In this document: positions 1-10,772 of the stretch, one piece after another
Numbering within the stretch: position 1 is the first letter of the stretch
Layout: each line of letters opens with the position of its first letter
Source: Trema orientale
Taxonomy: Eukaryota > Streptophyta > Magnoliopsida > Rosales > Cannabaceae
DNA length: 64,000 nt
Direction of reading: 5' to 3'
NCBI GenBank assembly: GCA_002914845.1
Contig: JXTC01000195.1
Location: 224,155-288,154 of the forward strand
Program-made: the position numbers and the translations under genes
Notes under the pieces: generated by a model
What the model saw: only the letters and a program-made list of their open reading frames with translations
The model's database searches: none
Told to the model about the DNA's origin: nothing

Positions 1-390
1 ATTGAAAACGTAATTCAGATTAAAGTTCAAGCATCATCATCATCCACAACAAATATCAAATACCAGAATGGCATACATAAGTTCACAGACTTAATGGAAA
101 GTAGTAATCTTAGTTTAATGCTAATACAAAATCCAAATAATCCAAACACCATAACAACAAGCTTCTAGCATTACCAAGACAACGAACTACAATAAGAGAT
201 AGCTTCTTAATCCTCTTGATCACCAAGGTCACACTGAATACCACTTGAGGAAGGAAGGTAGGGGTGAGCATGAAATGCCTAATAGGAAAGCAGTTACCTC
301 GATGGAAAATATTTTAGTGATGGAAAGTTCCTGCATGGTTAGTTTAAATCCAAAAGATACATATACATATATAATCAAAACTGGCAATCC

Positions 391-423
<33 letters not shown>

Positions 424-1986
424 AATATATATATAAAATAGTATAATCAAAACTATTCAATTTATACGCACATGACACAAATCAATCCGTATCTGTGAAC
501 TCACATCCTCTTATTTGTGAAAATCCAGGATGATGGCACTAAGTATACCTAACAGCCTGCCTGACACCTAAGCCCATGCCCAAAGAGGACACCTATGTGT
601 CGCCTACTAAACCTGGAGGGGCAACTGAATTATAGGTAATCAGAAGAAACAAACCCTGCGCGGGTTTACGGACTGTACACCAAAGGTGGGGCACACAGTG
701 CTACACTGTAAACCCATGATGCTAACACGGTACTCATGTATGATCCTATGACACGTGCAATATAGAATTGAAATGTGAAAACTATCGTGCTTTGGTTGTT
801 CAATAAAATAAGCATATTAGGTTTTATGGAAAAACGGACAGCATAATGACTTACTCTTATTATACCTAAAGATAACCTATACTCAGAAAATTTTTAGAGC
901 AATACAATATATATCATACAATCAAATTCCATCACAGATATTCAAATAGTTCAAAAATCAAATTTTTCATTATATGTTGCAGAAAATAAGTTTTATTTAA
1001 AAACGATATAAAACAGAGATAATCGAATCCTTACCTCACTAGAATAGAGATACAACATTATTGGATCCTCAAGGTATCGTTGGACGATCGCTCGGAGGGT
1101 CGGGAATCAATTCCAAGCCCTCGATCATTCTCTTGTGAAAAATCAACTTCTCAACAGACCTTCAAATCCACAAACAGACCCTTTTTCTTAATCTTTAGCA
1201 CCCAAAATAGCTATGTTAGATATATAGTTTGTTCAACTCGGGTCCGGGCTGAAATTGGACCGGTGGCATGCAAAACGAGGTAAATTTTAGCCGTTCGATT
1301 TCTTTTTTCGTGCCGGTCACCAAACATAGTCAATATATATATCAATCTTCTCTATTTTCTGAGTACATTCAAAAAATGACATAAAAAACACAATCCAACA
1401 GTCAGATCAGAAGTCAAACTCAAGCTCAAATAACTCAAAATGGCAACTTTCAAATCAGAAAAAATGGAGTCGCGAAATAGATACTTGGAGATTCCTCTCG
1501 ATGATACGAATCCAACGAGCCCAAGAACACGCGTCGAAATGGTGCTAGCAATTTATGGAACCCTGAGGCCTATTTTCTTCTCCGGTGACAACGAGCTCCT
1601 CCGATGGCTTCTGCAGGTCGGCGTCGGTCCTGGGGCAGTGCAGGGAGGCCTCACCGGTGGTCCTCATTGCTGGATAGTGGCCCGGCGAGCTTTGGCTCCC
1701 TTCGACTGCTTCGGCCGAAATGTGAGAGAGAGAGAAAGAGAGAGAGAGAGAGTGCAGAGAGATCGAGCGAGGAAGAGAGAGAAAGTGAGGGAAAAGAGGA
1801 GGTCCACGTGACCAGTTATAGGACTGTGCAATGGTCCTTCACTTTTCAAAACTCTTTCAATCTAGTCCTTAGAAATTGTAATTTAGTCCTTATTTCTAAA
1901 GAAATTTTGTAAATAAACCACCCTCTTCTTTAATCCGGAAATTGATAAATTTTCCAATTTACCCTCTTAAAATCTGGGTTTTTACA
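1..1986 (-). repeat. Ty3/gypsy LTR remnant, cut by window start
   Basis: This stretch aligns by eye, with clear divergence, to the long right LTR of the intact gypsy element at 30920-33119. Shared blocks include the GGTGAGCATGAAATGCC-type segment near 265-290, an AACATAGTCAATATATAT block near 1325, and the terminal GGGTTTTTACA ending at 1986, which is the LTR edge. The orientation matches that element. It carries a (TA)n run at about 400-432 and a (GA)n run at about 1724-1755. Short open frames at 1080-1912 have no recognisable domain and are read as LTR shadow. No pol sequence adjoins, so it is a solo or truncated LTR. Confidence 0.6.
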
Positions 1987-3390
1987 ATAGTTCGTATATA
2001 TTTATAGTAGATTGGAGTATCTAAAATAGTCAATGGTGATATATTCACTCAGTTCTTGGAACTTACACGTTTGCAACAAGAAGCTGTATTGTGGTTACCT
2101 CTTGAATCAAAAGATGCAGTAAGTTCAAGCTTGAAAACTGTTGCCACCGCCTGTTCATGTCAATCAGGAGCGAGTTCATTACACACTAAATTGAGTACAT
2201 ATTATCGGTATCGAACTTGTTCAGGAGCTATGGAAATGGCTATCAAGTGTTTAGATGAGGAAGCATTTAAAACTTCCAGCCTTTTTACATGACTAACTTT
2301 TAACAGCAGCATCTTCACTTGTACTACAATTATCTGAGCACTGAAACGTCGACCCGCGAAACTGAATACCTTATCACTTCATGGATGTCATCAACGGAAC
2401 GAACCTAATGATCGTGTAGATCATGAAATGTTTCTGAGAACAAGTATGATGAATAAAGTACGAGATGTGGGTGGGTTACTTTGCCATTTCTTTCCATGTA
2501 AATTAATTCCTGCCTTATACTGTACTATAATGTATTGTTTGACGACACGTCGTGTGGGGAAGGGAGTTTAAAAGCATCATTCTGATAGTTAGATGCTTCT
2601 TTTGTTTATTTTTGGCAGTAAATATTGGGTCTATGTGACAATCTTATCTTCTAGCAAAACGGAACATGTAATAAATTCTTGCCTATAAAAAAATTTCAAT
2701 AATTCGACACATCATATATATTAGTCTTAACCCATTTAGTCACACAAAACCGTATAAGGGTTTGATTATTTAACTAGATGTTCAATGTAATATGTTTTTC
2801 AACTTCAAATATGAATATCCAATATAATCTTGAGGAGAATAGATAGAGCTTTTTTCAATATTTGCCTCAGTGAAAGTGATATGCAAATATTTCTTAGGGC
2901 GAATCCTGGTTTCTATCTAAAATTAATTTTGACATACATCTTTAAAGCTCAATAAATTACAAAGGAATCGTGATGAGGATAAGGTATCTTTTCTAAGGAA
3001 CTTAGTTTCCATAAAAGTAAGACAGAAACCCTTTCAAAGGCTTTTATTAGTTTAGTAAATGCTTGCCCTTTCATAGTGAGACAATTGCATAAAGTATTTA
3101 TTATTATGCATGATAATCTGCATAGTCTCACTATCTGCTAACCATATACTTTCAACTTATTTCTCTACAGGAATTGGATTTTTCAATGTTTCTAGCTAGA
3201 CTCATACTTTCAACTTGTTTCTCTACAGGAATTGGATTTTTCATCGTGTCCATTATACTCAAGGCAAGACAACAAAAGGATGACATATATTGCAATATTG
3301 AGTAATTTTTATAAATAAGCAAATTGATCGATATAAATTTCAAAATATTCCAAAAAGAACATCCAAGAATCTTCAAGACCCTTCACTAGA
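1987..3390 (+). repeat. Segmental duplication, copy 1
   Basis: The sequence is similar along its length and in the same orientation to 19875-21490. I judge roughly 75-85 percent identity by eye. A short open frame at 2056-2292 has a counterpart split by stops at 19867-20345, and both contain the coding-like block around AAAGATGCAGTAAGTTCAAGC. I do not recognise a protein family in it, and the frame is not conserved between copies, so it is either a decayed gene fragment or noncoding. Within this copy, a segment starting ATACTTTCAACTT is repeated in tandem at about 3146 and 3206 (period about 60 bp). Confidence 0.6.
3146..3243. repeat. 60-bp tandem duplication
   Basis: Two direct copies of a segment containing TCTCTACAGGAATTGGATTT lie head to tail, with a period of about 60 bp. 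The homologous position in the second segmental copy (near 21320) has only one, partial version. The tandem duplication therefore arose after the copies separated, or was lost from copy 2. Confidence 0.75.
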
Positions 3391-4329
3391 TTTTTAATAT
3401 GTAGTAATTGACAAACACCAATGATATAAGTGACAACAATAATTATAATAAATTCTTAGGAATATGATGTTCCTATTATCACTGATGACACATGCAATTG
3501 AAAGAGAAATAAGAGAGTTAGCTAATAAATTAGCATGCCAAACCAATGATTAACGAACATTTCACAATTAAACAATTGTAATGATCAGGAATATTTCACA
3601 CTAGTTGACATGTGATGAGAAATGTTGTAGTCATAATGTGTACATTTGTATACATAGTGACTCTAATATATGCATGCATTATTTAAGTCACAAAAGAAAT
3701 TATCGTAGACCCGTTCAGGAGTCGATGAGAGATTATGCATCTCGATATCGATTTCTGAATTGTCCTATTTGAATAGTTTAGGATTACAAGTTATGTGTTA
3801 TTATTTACTTATAAACATTGTTCTTTGATCGAGTTCCAGTGGCATCTCCTTGTGTTCTCCGGGTGTGTACATATATGTATCACACTTAGGGAAACTGTGG
3901 GGAAATGCTGTTAGAATTTCGGCGTGAACGGAACAATGTTTGAGTGAATGATAAACCACATAACAAAGTAATATTGAATGGGATAGAGCCTTATCCTTTA
4001 GAAGTAGAGTGATAAGGTGGATTTAGGACATATTAATATCATGCATATAATTTTTGTCAATTATTTCCAACTCATTCTGACATTGAACAACGAGTAATGC
4101 AAAAACATGTCAGTTGACAAAAGTTGAATACATTTGAGGAACCACTTTTCCAAGGAATATTAGAATAGTGCAATGACATTTCATGATAGGGCAAAAAATT
4201 TTGTGAAATGACTAATGCGAAATTCATTGTCCATATAAAGAAGGTCGCAATATATTGCATAAGACATTTGATGTAGTGAAGACGTATATAATAACTCATG
4301 GTTTGATGTAGAATATACCACTTGGACAT
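3391..4329. other. Interrupting DNA, no gene seen
   Basis: This DNA interrupts the segmental duplication relative to copy 2. Bases 3405-3560 resemble 13190-13335, the upstream region of the P450 gene: both contain ACCAATGATATAAG and CCAAACCAATGA blocks. The rest, up to the transposase relic, has no coding frame that I recognise and is probably the decayed front part of the CACTA element. Confidence 0.4.
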
Positions 4330-5440
4330 TTCATAGAGAAGTTGATGATGTGGACATTCTGTAAAATGACCTGTATGGAGGTAATGATGTAGTAGATGAG
4401 ATGGTAAATGTGATAAATGACTTCATAGGTCCATTTACTCATGACTCTGTTCATAATGACATTAACGTGGATGAAAATGTTGCAATGTCGTCTTCTATGT
4501 CTGCAGAATAGTATGATAATTTGTTCTCAAAGGTTGAGTCAAAATTGTATACTGAGTGTATATATTCCTCAGCGTTGAATTTCTTGGCCAAACTTATGCA
4601 TTTGAAAGTAATGCATAAGTGGAGCAATAAATCATTTGATAGCCTATTGAAATTGTTGAAGGAGGCACTTCTAGTAGAGAACAAGCTACTCGGGTCATAT
4701 TACGAGGCGAAAAAATAGATGTCTAAGTTAGGACTAGGGTACGAGTCAATTCATATTTACAAATATGACTGCGTTTTATTTTGAAAAGAAAATGCAGACA
4801 AAGAAAATTGTCCTGTGTGTGGGGTGAGCTGTTGGATAGATAAAAATACGAAGGGTAAGAAGGTACCTCACCAAGTATTACGGTATTTTCCGTTGACACC
4901 TCGGTTAAAGCAATTGTGCAGGTCGAGGCACACTGCAGCAAGTATGAGGTGGCACTGTTTAGGTCGTTCTAATGAGGAAGGGGTGTTAAGACATCTAGTT
5001 AATGGAGAAGCACAGAAAGAGTTTGATCGTAGATATCTTGAATTTGCCAAAGGACCAAGGAATGTACGATTGGGTTCGACGGCAGACGGATTCAATCTAT
5101 TTGGGAACATGAGTTTGTCTTACAGTGTGTGACTAGTGGTATTGACGACTTATAACTTACCATCGTGGCTATGCATGAAGGAGTGTTATTTCATGATGTC
5201 ATTATTAATTCCAGGTTCTCAATCTCCAGGAAAAGATATAGATGTCTTTCTGGAGCCATTGGTTAAGGAGTTGAAACAGTTATGGGTTGTCAGGGTAGAT
5301 ATTCAAGATGCCGCTAGTAATAGCACATTCAAAATGCGAGCTGCACTTTTGTGGACTGTTAATGATTTTCTGGCCCGTAGTAGTTTATCTGGTTGGAGTG
5401 GTCAAGGTTACAAAGCTTGTCCAACCTATATAAACATATA
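4330..5440 (+). pseudogene. CACTA (En/Spm) TNP2 transposase relic
   Basis: One reading frame on the plus strand can be followed for about 1.1 kb through several stop codons. It matches the plant TNP2/Transposase_21 family of CACTA elements. Family landmarks seen include KWSNKSFD followed by SYYEAKK, a CPVCG zinc-binding motif, VLRYFPLTPRLKQL, RHTAASMRWH, GVLRH, DGFNLFGNMSLSYS, YNLPSWLCMKE and GKDIDVFLEPL, ending with SGWSGQGYKACPTY. The stops include 4716-4718, one near 4782 and one near 5130; no frameshift is needed. The N-terminal part, the rest of the catalytic region and both terminal inverted repeats are missing. TNP2 proteins act in the nucleus on element ends; this copy cannot encode a working one. 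Confidence 0.85.
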
Positions 5441-5562
5441 TAATACTGAATACATCAAGAGACAAAAATATAAACATGGGTCTATTAATTACTCAGGATT
5501 AAGATCGTTATATATATGATCATCGATTGATAAATTTGAATATTCTGTTCTGTAACAGATAT

Positions 5563-5954
5563 TGTTAGATATTCAAATTTATCTGGTCCAGTCCTATACA
5601 ATCTTATTATATAAAGTACGTACCTCCATTTAATGTCGCTACATAAACAGTCCGGATAAGACTGTTCCATTCTCAATGATAATAGACCGTACTACTAATT
5701 TTTTAAATTAAAGATCCCAACTTTAATAATTAATTATGGACTAGTTTAGATTATATTCCTTAAACTTAATCCTCTTGTATGTACAACTTTTATACATACT
5801 AAGTTTAAAGTTACATTTATAATTATGAAATTTTCATAATATTTATATATATTATCATAAATAATATATGTAAGCAAATAGAACAAAATCAACTATATTT
5901 ATTTAACAGTAAATTATTATTTACATTTTGTTCTTAGGGTACAAAACACTAACA
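5563..5954. mobile_element. Probable solo LTR (copia-like)
   Basis: A 392-bp unit starts TGTTAG and ends CTAACA, a perfect short inverted repeat of the TG...CA type. It is flanked by ATAT on each side (5559-5562 and 5955-5958), which is a short or eroded target-site duplication. No internal retrotransposon domain adjoins. Length and ends fit a solo Ty1/copia LTR, but no relative was available to compare. Confidence 0.5.
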
Positions 5955-6310
5955 ATATGAACATATAACACACTATTAAATGCAATGCAGTATGCTATTA
6001 TTGGCTCTTTTAGTCAGGTGAATAATTGGATGTCACAATAGTTTTGATAGATGCCTCAATATGCTGATTTTACATTAGTCTATTATCTATTCGTAATGCA
6101 ATCTTCGCCAAAAGTTTTGCTAAAATGACTAGATTATAAGCATAATTCCTAGAATATCCGACTAAATTCAGTGGTCTTGATAATGCTGGTGGAATTTACT
6201 TCCCAATCATTTTAAGAATATTTCGTGGCAATTGGGATAGACATTAAGCATCCTATAGCCTACACACATATACAGAATGACCTTGTAGAGTCATCTTTTA
6301 AGTGCCTTGC
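5955..6310 (+). repeat. Continuation of segmental duplication copy 1
   Basis: Bases 6040-6300 match 21600-21870 in order and orientation, sharing the block ACACATATACAGAATGACCT. This resumes the duplication interrupted at about 3390. Bases 5970-6040 also resemble 37460-37510, sharing TTATTATTGGCTCTTT, so part of this stretch is a dispersed repeat. Confidence 0.5.
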
Positions 6311-6945
6311 CTTTATCACTAGGTCTTTAGTTTCAAATTCAAAATTGTATTTTAGCGTTTGGAGACAAGTTATTATATGCACAAAGCATCTCTGATTCGA
6401 ATTTGGTATCTGCATAAAAGAATTATCTTATCCTTACCGTACTGATTAAAAACTATATATGTTTAGTTTCATTTCTAATTATTTCTTTTCTAGTTTTCAT
6501 TTTAACTGAAAAAAGGTGGAAATTAAAAAAAAAAAAAACTGGAAAAAAAAAAGAAAAGGAACAAAAAATCCAATCTATATCAAAACTAACTTAAAACAAA
6601 TAAACAGAATATTTAAATTTCATTAAGTTTAAATCAGAATAGAATTGAGCTCCACGACCTCTAAATTTCAATATGAGTCTCACATGCTTTCTTAATTAGT
6701 GTAATATTGCTTAACCGAAAAAGACATTAAGGAAAATGACATGAAGCTTGGATGTGAGGGAAAAACCTTACGTGTCATGACTGAACAAAGAGAATTAATG
6801 TGCTGCTTCCTTCTATGGTATCCCTCTTTTTTGCTTAATTTCCATAGGAGTAGCAGATATAGGAGAAATATATATATTATATATATATTATATATATATA
6901 TTATATATATATATTATGGTATTTCTTCAATGAGTATTGCATTAC
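6311..6945. other. AT-rich intergenic DNA with (TA)n tract
   Basis: No gene is recognisable. The stretch contains A-rich tracts near 6525-6560 and an imperfect TATATATTA microsatellite at about 6868-6917. The 72-aa open frame here is low complexity and not credible. Confidence 0.6.
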
Positions 6946-6961
6946 AATTTACTCATTAATG

Positions 6962-7110
6962 TACCAACTGGGGCTAACTCAGTTGGTCCAAGGCTTTAGG
7001 AATATGTGTGTGAGTTTAGACGGTCAGGGATTTAAGCCTTGGTAGTGTATGTATAATATTTTTCTTTAAATTTGTAGTAAGTAGTGGTCATTAGTTAAAA
7101 AGTCCCACTT
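6962..7110 (+). mobile_element. tRNA-derived SINE-like head
   Basis: The segment opens right after the 16-bp repeat and shows GGGGCTAACTCAGTTGG, close to the tRNA box A consensus. A diverged box B-like GTCAGGGATTTAAGCC follows about 45 bp downstream. It reads into T-rich and A-rich sequence. It does not fold as a convincing full tRNA, so it is more likely a SINE than a tRNA gene. Confidence 0.45.
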
Positions 7111-7318
7111 TTTTTTTAAAAAAAAGGGTTTTGGACACTTATACCTATCTTTTTAAAAATAATACCAAAAATACGATCTCCAAAAAACAATTAAAATTCC
7201 GTACGACCTTTGTTGGTATTTTTCTAAATATTTCAGCTAAAAAACGCGGTGGTATTTTCGTAATTTTTACTATCTTTTTCAAAAACAGTCTTTTAACATT
7301 AATTGGGCCAGAATAACC

Positions 7319-7410
7319 ATGGCAGCTTTATGGCGTAGTGGTTGGGCTACAAATGACTAGGCCACTAATATTGGTTGATGGGGCTCGAGCCCCCATACTG
7401 ACATTTTAGG
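7319..7410 (+). mobile_element. Second tRNA-like (SINE-type) head
   Basis: ATGGCGTAGTGGTTGGGCTA resembles a box A, and GGGGCTCGAGCCCCCAT resembles a box B; they lie about 45-50 bp apart, as in tRNA-derived SINEs. A T-rich region follows. The family is not known to me. Confidence 0.4.
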
Positions 7411-7686
7411 TTTTTTTTCATTATTTTAATTTTTTTCTATTTATTTTTAATTTTATTCCTTTTTATTATTAGTTATAAATAATTATCAATTTAGTAACTA
7501 ATTTCCATTAACAAAATTAATCAAATTGGTCATTAGTTTCTTCTAATTTTTTATTCATTATTTTTATTTTTATTTTTTTAAAGTTATCTACATGTAGAAA
7601 CCAAATTAATTATTTTTCCCTTTCACTTTATTCTTTTTTTTTTTAAGAAACACTAACTTTTTTTTTTTTCCTTATTCTTATGTAAG

Positions 7687-8565
7687 TAAGTCACATGAAA
7701 CCACAAAGATTTCTAGAAAACTAGTTTGGTTTCTTTTTGACAGAATAATCTATACGTAAGTAAGTCGAAAGAAACTACAAAATGCATTGTACTTAAGTAA
7801 ATCACAGATTTCTAGAAAACCAGTTCTGTTTCCTTTTAACAGAATGCATTGTACTTAAATAAATCACAGAAAAACATAAAGGTTTCTTTTTAGCGGAATA
7901 CCATATACGTAAGTAAATTAGAATAAACCACAAATGGTTCCTGGAAACTAATTTAATTTCTTTTTAGTAGAATACCAAATCACAAAGGTTTCCTGGAAAC
8001 CGGATTGGTTTCCTTCTAACGGAATGCTCTGTATGTAAGTAAATCATAAGAAACCAGGAAAGTTTCCTGGAAACCAATTTGATTTCCTATTAGCAAAATA
8101 TCCTTACAGAAAACCACAAAGGTTTCTTTTAGCGGAATATCCTGTACGTAAGTAAATCACAGGAAACCACGAATATTTTCTGGAAACCATTGTAGTTTCT
8201 TTTTTGCAAAAAGTCTTGTAGCTAAATAAATCAAAGGAAACTACAAATTTTTCTAATAAACCACTGGAAACTATCATAGTTTTCTTTTTGCAAAATGTCA
8301 TGTACCTAAATAAATCACAAGAAACCATGGAAATCATTGTGGTTTCCTTTAGCATAATGCTCTGTAACTAAGTAAATCACAGGAAACCAATAAGGTTTCT
8401 TGAAAACCATTGTGGTTTCTATTTTACAGAAGGCTCTGTAGCTAAGTAAATCACATGAAACCACGAAAATTTCGTATAAACCATTGTAGTTTCTTTTTCA
8501 AATCACAGGAAAATAATGAAATTTTCCTAAAAACTATTGTGATTTCTTTTTCACATAATGCCTTT
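7687..8565. repeat. Diverged minisatellite, about 14 units of 55-80 bp
   Basis: Units follow the pattern AGTAAATCACAGGAAACCAC, then AAGGTTTCCTGGAAACC, then TTGTGGTTTCTTTTTAGC, then AGAATGCTCTGTACGTA. About 14 copies can be followed from 7687 to 8565, some shortened. Within each unit GGAAACCAC pairs with GTGGTTTCC, so each full copy could form a hairpin. Copies differ by point changes and small deletions, so the array is old. The open frames over it are by-products. Confidence 0.8.
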
Positions 8566-9443
8566 TAGCAAGAATTGAATGAGACATTGAACAAGAACGT
8601 TGTAAAATATGATCAAGTTCTAAAATTAATTAATTATATTTTTGAAGTAAATACAACAGAAAACTATTTAATACCAATTTAGATTTTAATTTTAAGAATA
8701 GCAATAATCAACTTATTTTTTTTTAGGAAACCAAATTAGTTTGAACTAGAAACTAATTTGGTTTCTGATTTCTATTTCTTGATTAATTATTAGATTCTAA
8801 TGACCACAACTAATAGTTAGAAATCAATATATAGTAAAAATAGTTTCTAGCTTTTAATATTAGTTTTTTTAAAAAAAAAAGAAAGGGAAAATGAGTTTTA
8901 AAAAATGAATTCAAAAAAGAAAATATGAAAAAAAGGAATAAATAAAAGAAAAAAGACTTAAAATAAATAAAAAAAAAGCTAAAAAGAAAAAAGTAATAAA
9001 GTTCGATGTGAAAAAAAAAATTAAAAAGAGAAAATGAAAAAGGAAAAATAAAGAATAAGGAAGAAGATAACGAAGAAACCATAAGAGAACAAGAAAAAAA
9101 AAGGGTTCAGGAAAAAGAAAAAAAGTTTAGGAAAAAGGAAAAAAAAAAGAAAAAAAGTTGTAAAGTTGGGAATTAATCCAGTGATGTGAAGAACAAAAAG
9201 GACAATGCTAATCGATAGAGCCAACAATATTCTTAGATAATTTTGAACATTTTTTTATTATAAATAGTTTTTTTATAAAAAATAGTTTTATTTAGGGAAA
9301 TGCCACCGTATAACTTACAATTAAAAGGTGACCTATTTTTAGAAAAGTTTCGTACAAAAAGAAGTGTATTGGGTCAGGTCGTATTTTAGGTATTATTTTT
9401 CTAAAAGTAATACAATATGTCATTTTTCCAAAAAAATAATAAT
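8566..9443. other. Low-complexity A-rich stretch
   Basis: Bases 8870-9170 are strongly purine-rich on the plus strand (runs of A with G). This yields Phe/Leu-rich minus-strand open frames that are compositional artefacts. No gene is seen. Confidence 0.7.
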
Positions 9444-9459
9444 AATTTACTCATTAATG

Positions 9460-10772
9460 GGTATTTTACTTTGGATCTTTAGATTTTAAATGAATGGCTA
9501 TAATGAAATTAGCAATTGAGGAAAAAAAAAAAATCTAATATATTAATGCTAACGTTAATATAGAAAAATTTCAAAAAAAAAGTGTTAATAAAGTATTTGT
9601 TAATATAGATAGTGGGTAAAGTATTTGTTAATATAGATAGTGGGTTACTTGTTTATGACCTTTTTTTAAAAAAAAAAAAAATTATTTCTTAACCTCTTCC
9701 TTCCGTATGTAGTTAGTTTCCTATCTTGTCATTCTTATTCCATCTTTTTCATTTCCTACTTCCAACAACACGTATATATGGAATGAAAATATTATTGCCT
9801 TATTTAAAATACATAGAAAAAGACATAAGTCACATAACCATAAAACATTCATCATATGTCTATGTTTAGATCACCGTATTACTAACAATGTTATTGATAT
9901 AGGTCCATATTATGATATTCTTATTTTTATATGTATCTTATTCTAACTTTTAAAAATATCCCATATGAATCGACAACACAGATTATAATTGTTCTATAAC
10001 TTTAAATTTTAAACACATAATCAGTTAACTCGTCAACTAGGGCGGCCGGGGTTAATGAGTTTAATTTTGATGTAATTTTCTTATATAACTACTGAATAAA
10101 TAATTAATATTTCATGAATAGAACTAGGCAGTGCTTTTTTACTTTTCATTTTTTAGGGTACGTACATCTTTTTTTTTTTTTTTTTGAGCGACGGTACCTA
10201 GATCTATTTTTGTATTTTAATGAAATATGTATATTTATTATTGGGTTATTCTAGCTAGATCTCCTTAGATACTTTGTATTCCATTTTTTCCCTTAAAAAA
10301 ATTTATTTTATGGAAATAAATATGCTCTATGAAGAAAAAAATCATTACGAAATTGGTATGACTTACTATAATAGGTTAAATATCAGCAAAAACAAAAATG
10401 GAAGCAAAAATAAAAATATCCATTGAAAACTTCTAATAAAAAAACAAAAACAAAGTTATTGCTATACGTAGCAGATATATGAAATATGGAAAAGCCAAGT
10501 AATGCATTAAAAAAATCAACTTTCTAATCAAATTCTCGAAAATATTTATAGAAAGTTATGCAAGAAAAATTGCAGCCTTCAAAATAGCGTGATATTTGAC
10601 AGAACATTGTTTTTTTCTTCTTAAACTGAACTCTTTTTGTATTATTTTGTTTCAAACTTCAAACACACACACACACAAAAAAAAAAAAAAAAGAAGAAGA
10701 AGAAAAAACCACACAGTTATTACACCATAACATTACATATAAAAGCTTAGAAGTCTTGTTATTTTTTTCGAC
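9460..10772. other. Intergenic DNA downstream of the P450
   Basis: AT-rich with no recognisable coding sequence. It holds homopolymer tracts near 9660, 10170 and 10675, and a short (CA)n at about 10662-10676. The part next to 10772 is the 3' flank of the minus-strand P450 gene. Confidence 0.6.

Larger units (their letters stand above)
6946..9459. mobile_element. Composite insertion flanked by 16-bp direct repeats
   Basis: The sequence AATTTACTCATTAATG occurs at 6946-6961 and again, perfectly, at 9444-9459, enclosing 2482 bp. The enclosed DNA begins with a tRNA-like head (GCTAACTCAGTTGG resembling an RNA polymerase III box A, with a weak box B about 45 bp later). It then has a second tRNA-like head near 7319-7400 (GGCGTAGTGGTTGG ... 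GGCTCGAGCCCC), a minisatellite, and A-rich or T-rich DNA. A perfect 16-bp repeat is typical of target-site duplications made by LINE machinery, but the block is far longer than a SINE. It may be a SINE enlarged by later insertions. Confidence 0.45.

Noticed and set aside
6962..7110. tRNA gene
   Set aside because: Box A-like sequence is present, but a full cloverleaf with acceptor stem and anticodon arm cannot be formed; a SINE head is more likely.
8810..9227. Phe/Leu-rich minus-strand open frames resembling membrane proteins
   Set aside because: They come from a long purine-rich tract; there is no start context, no domain, and the composition explains them.
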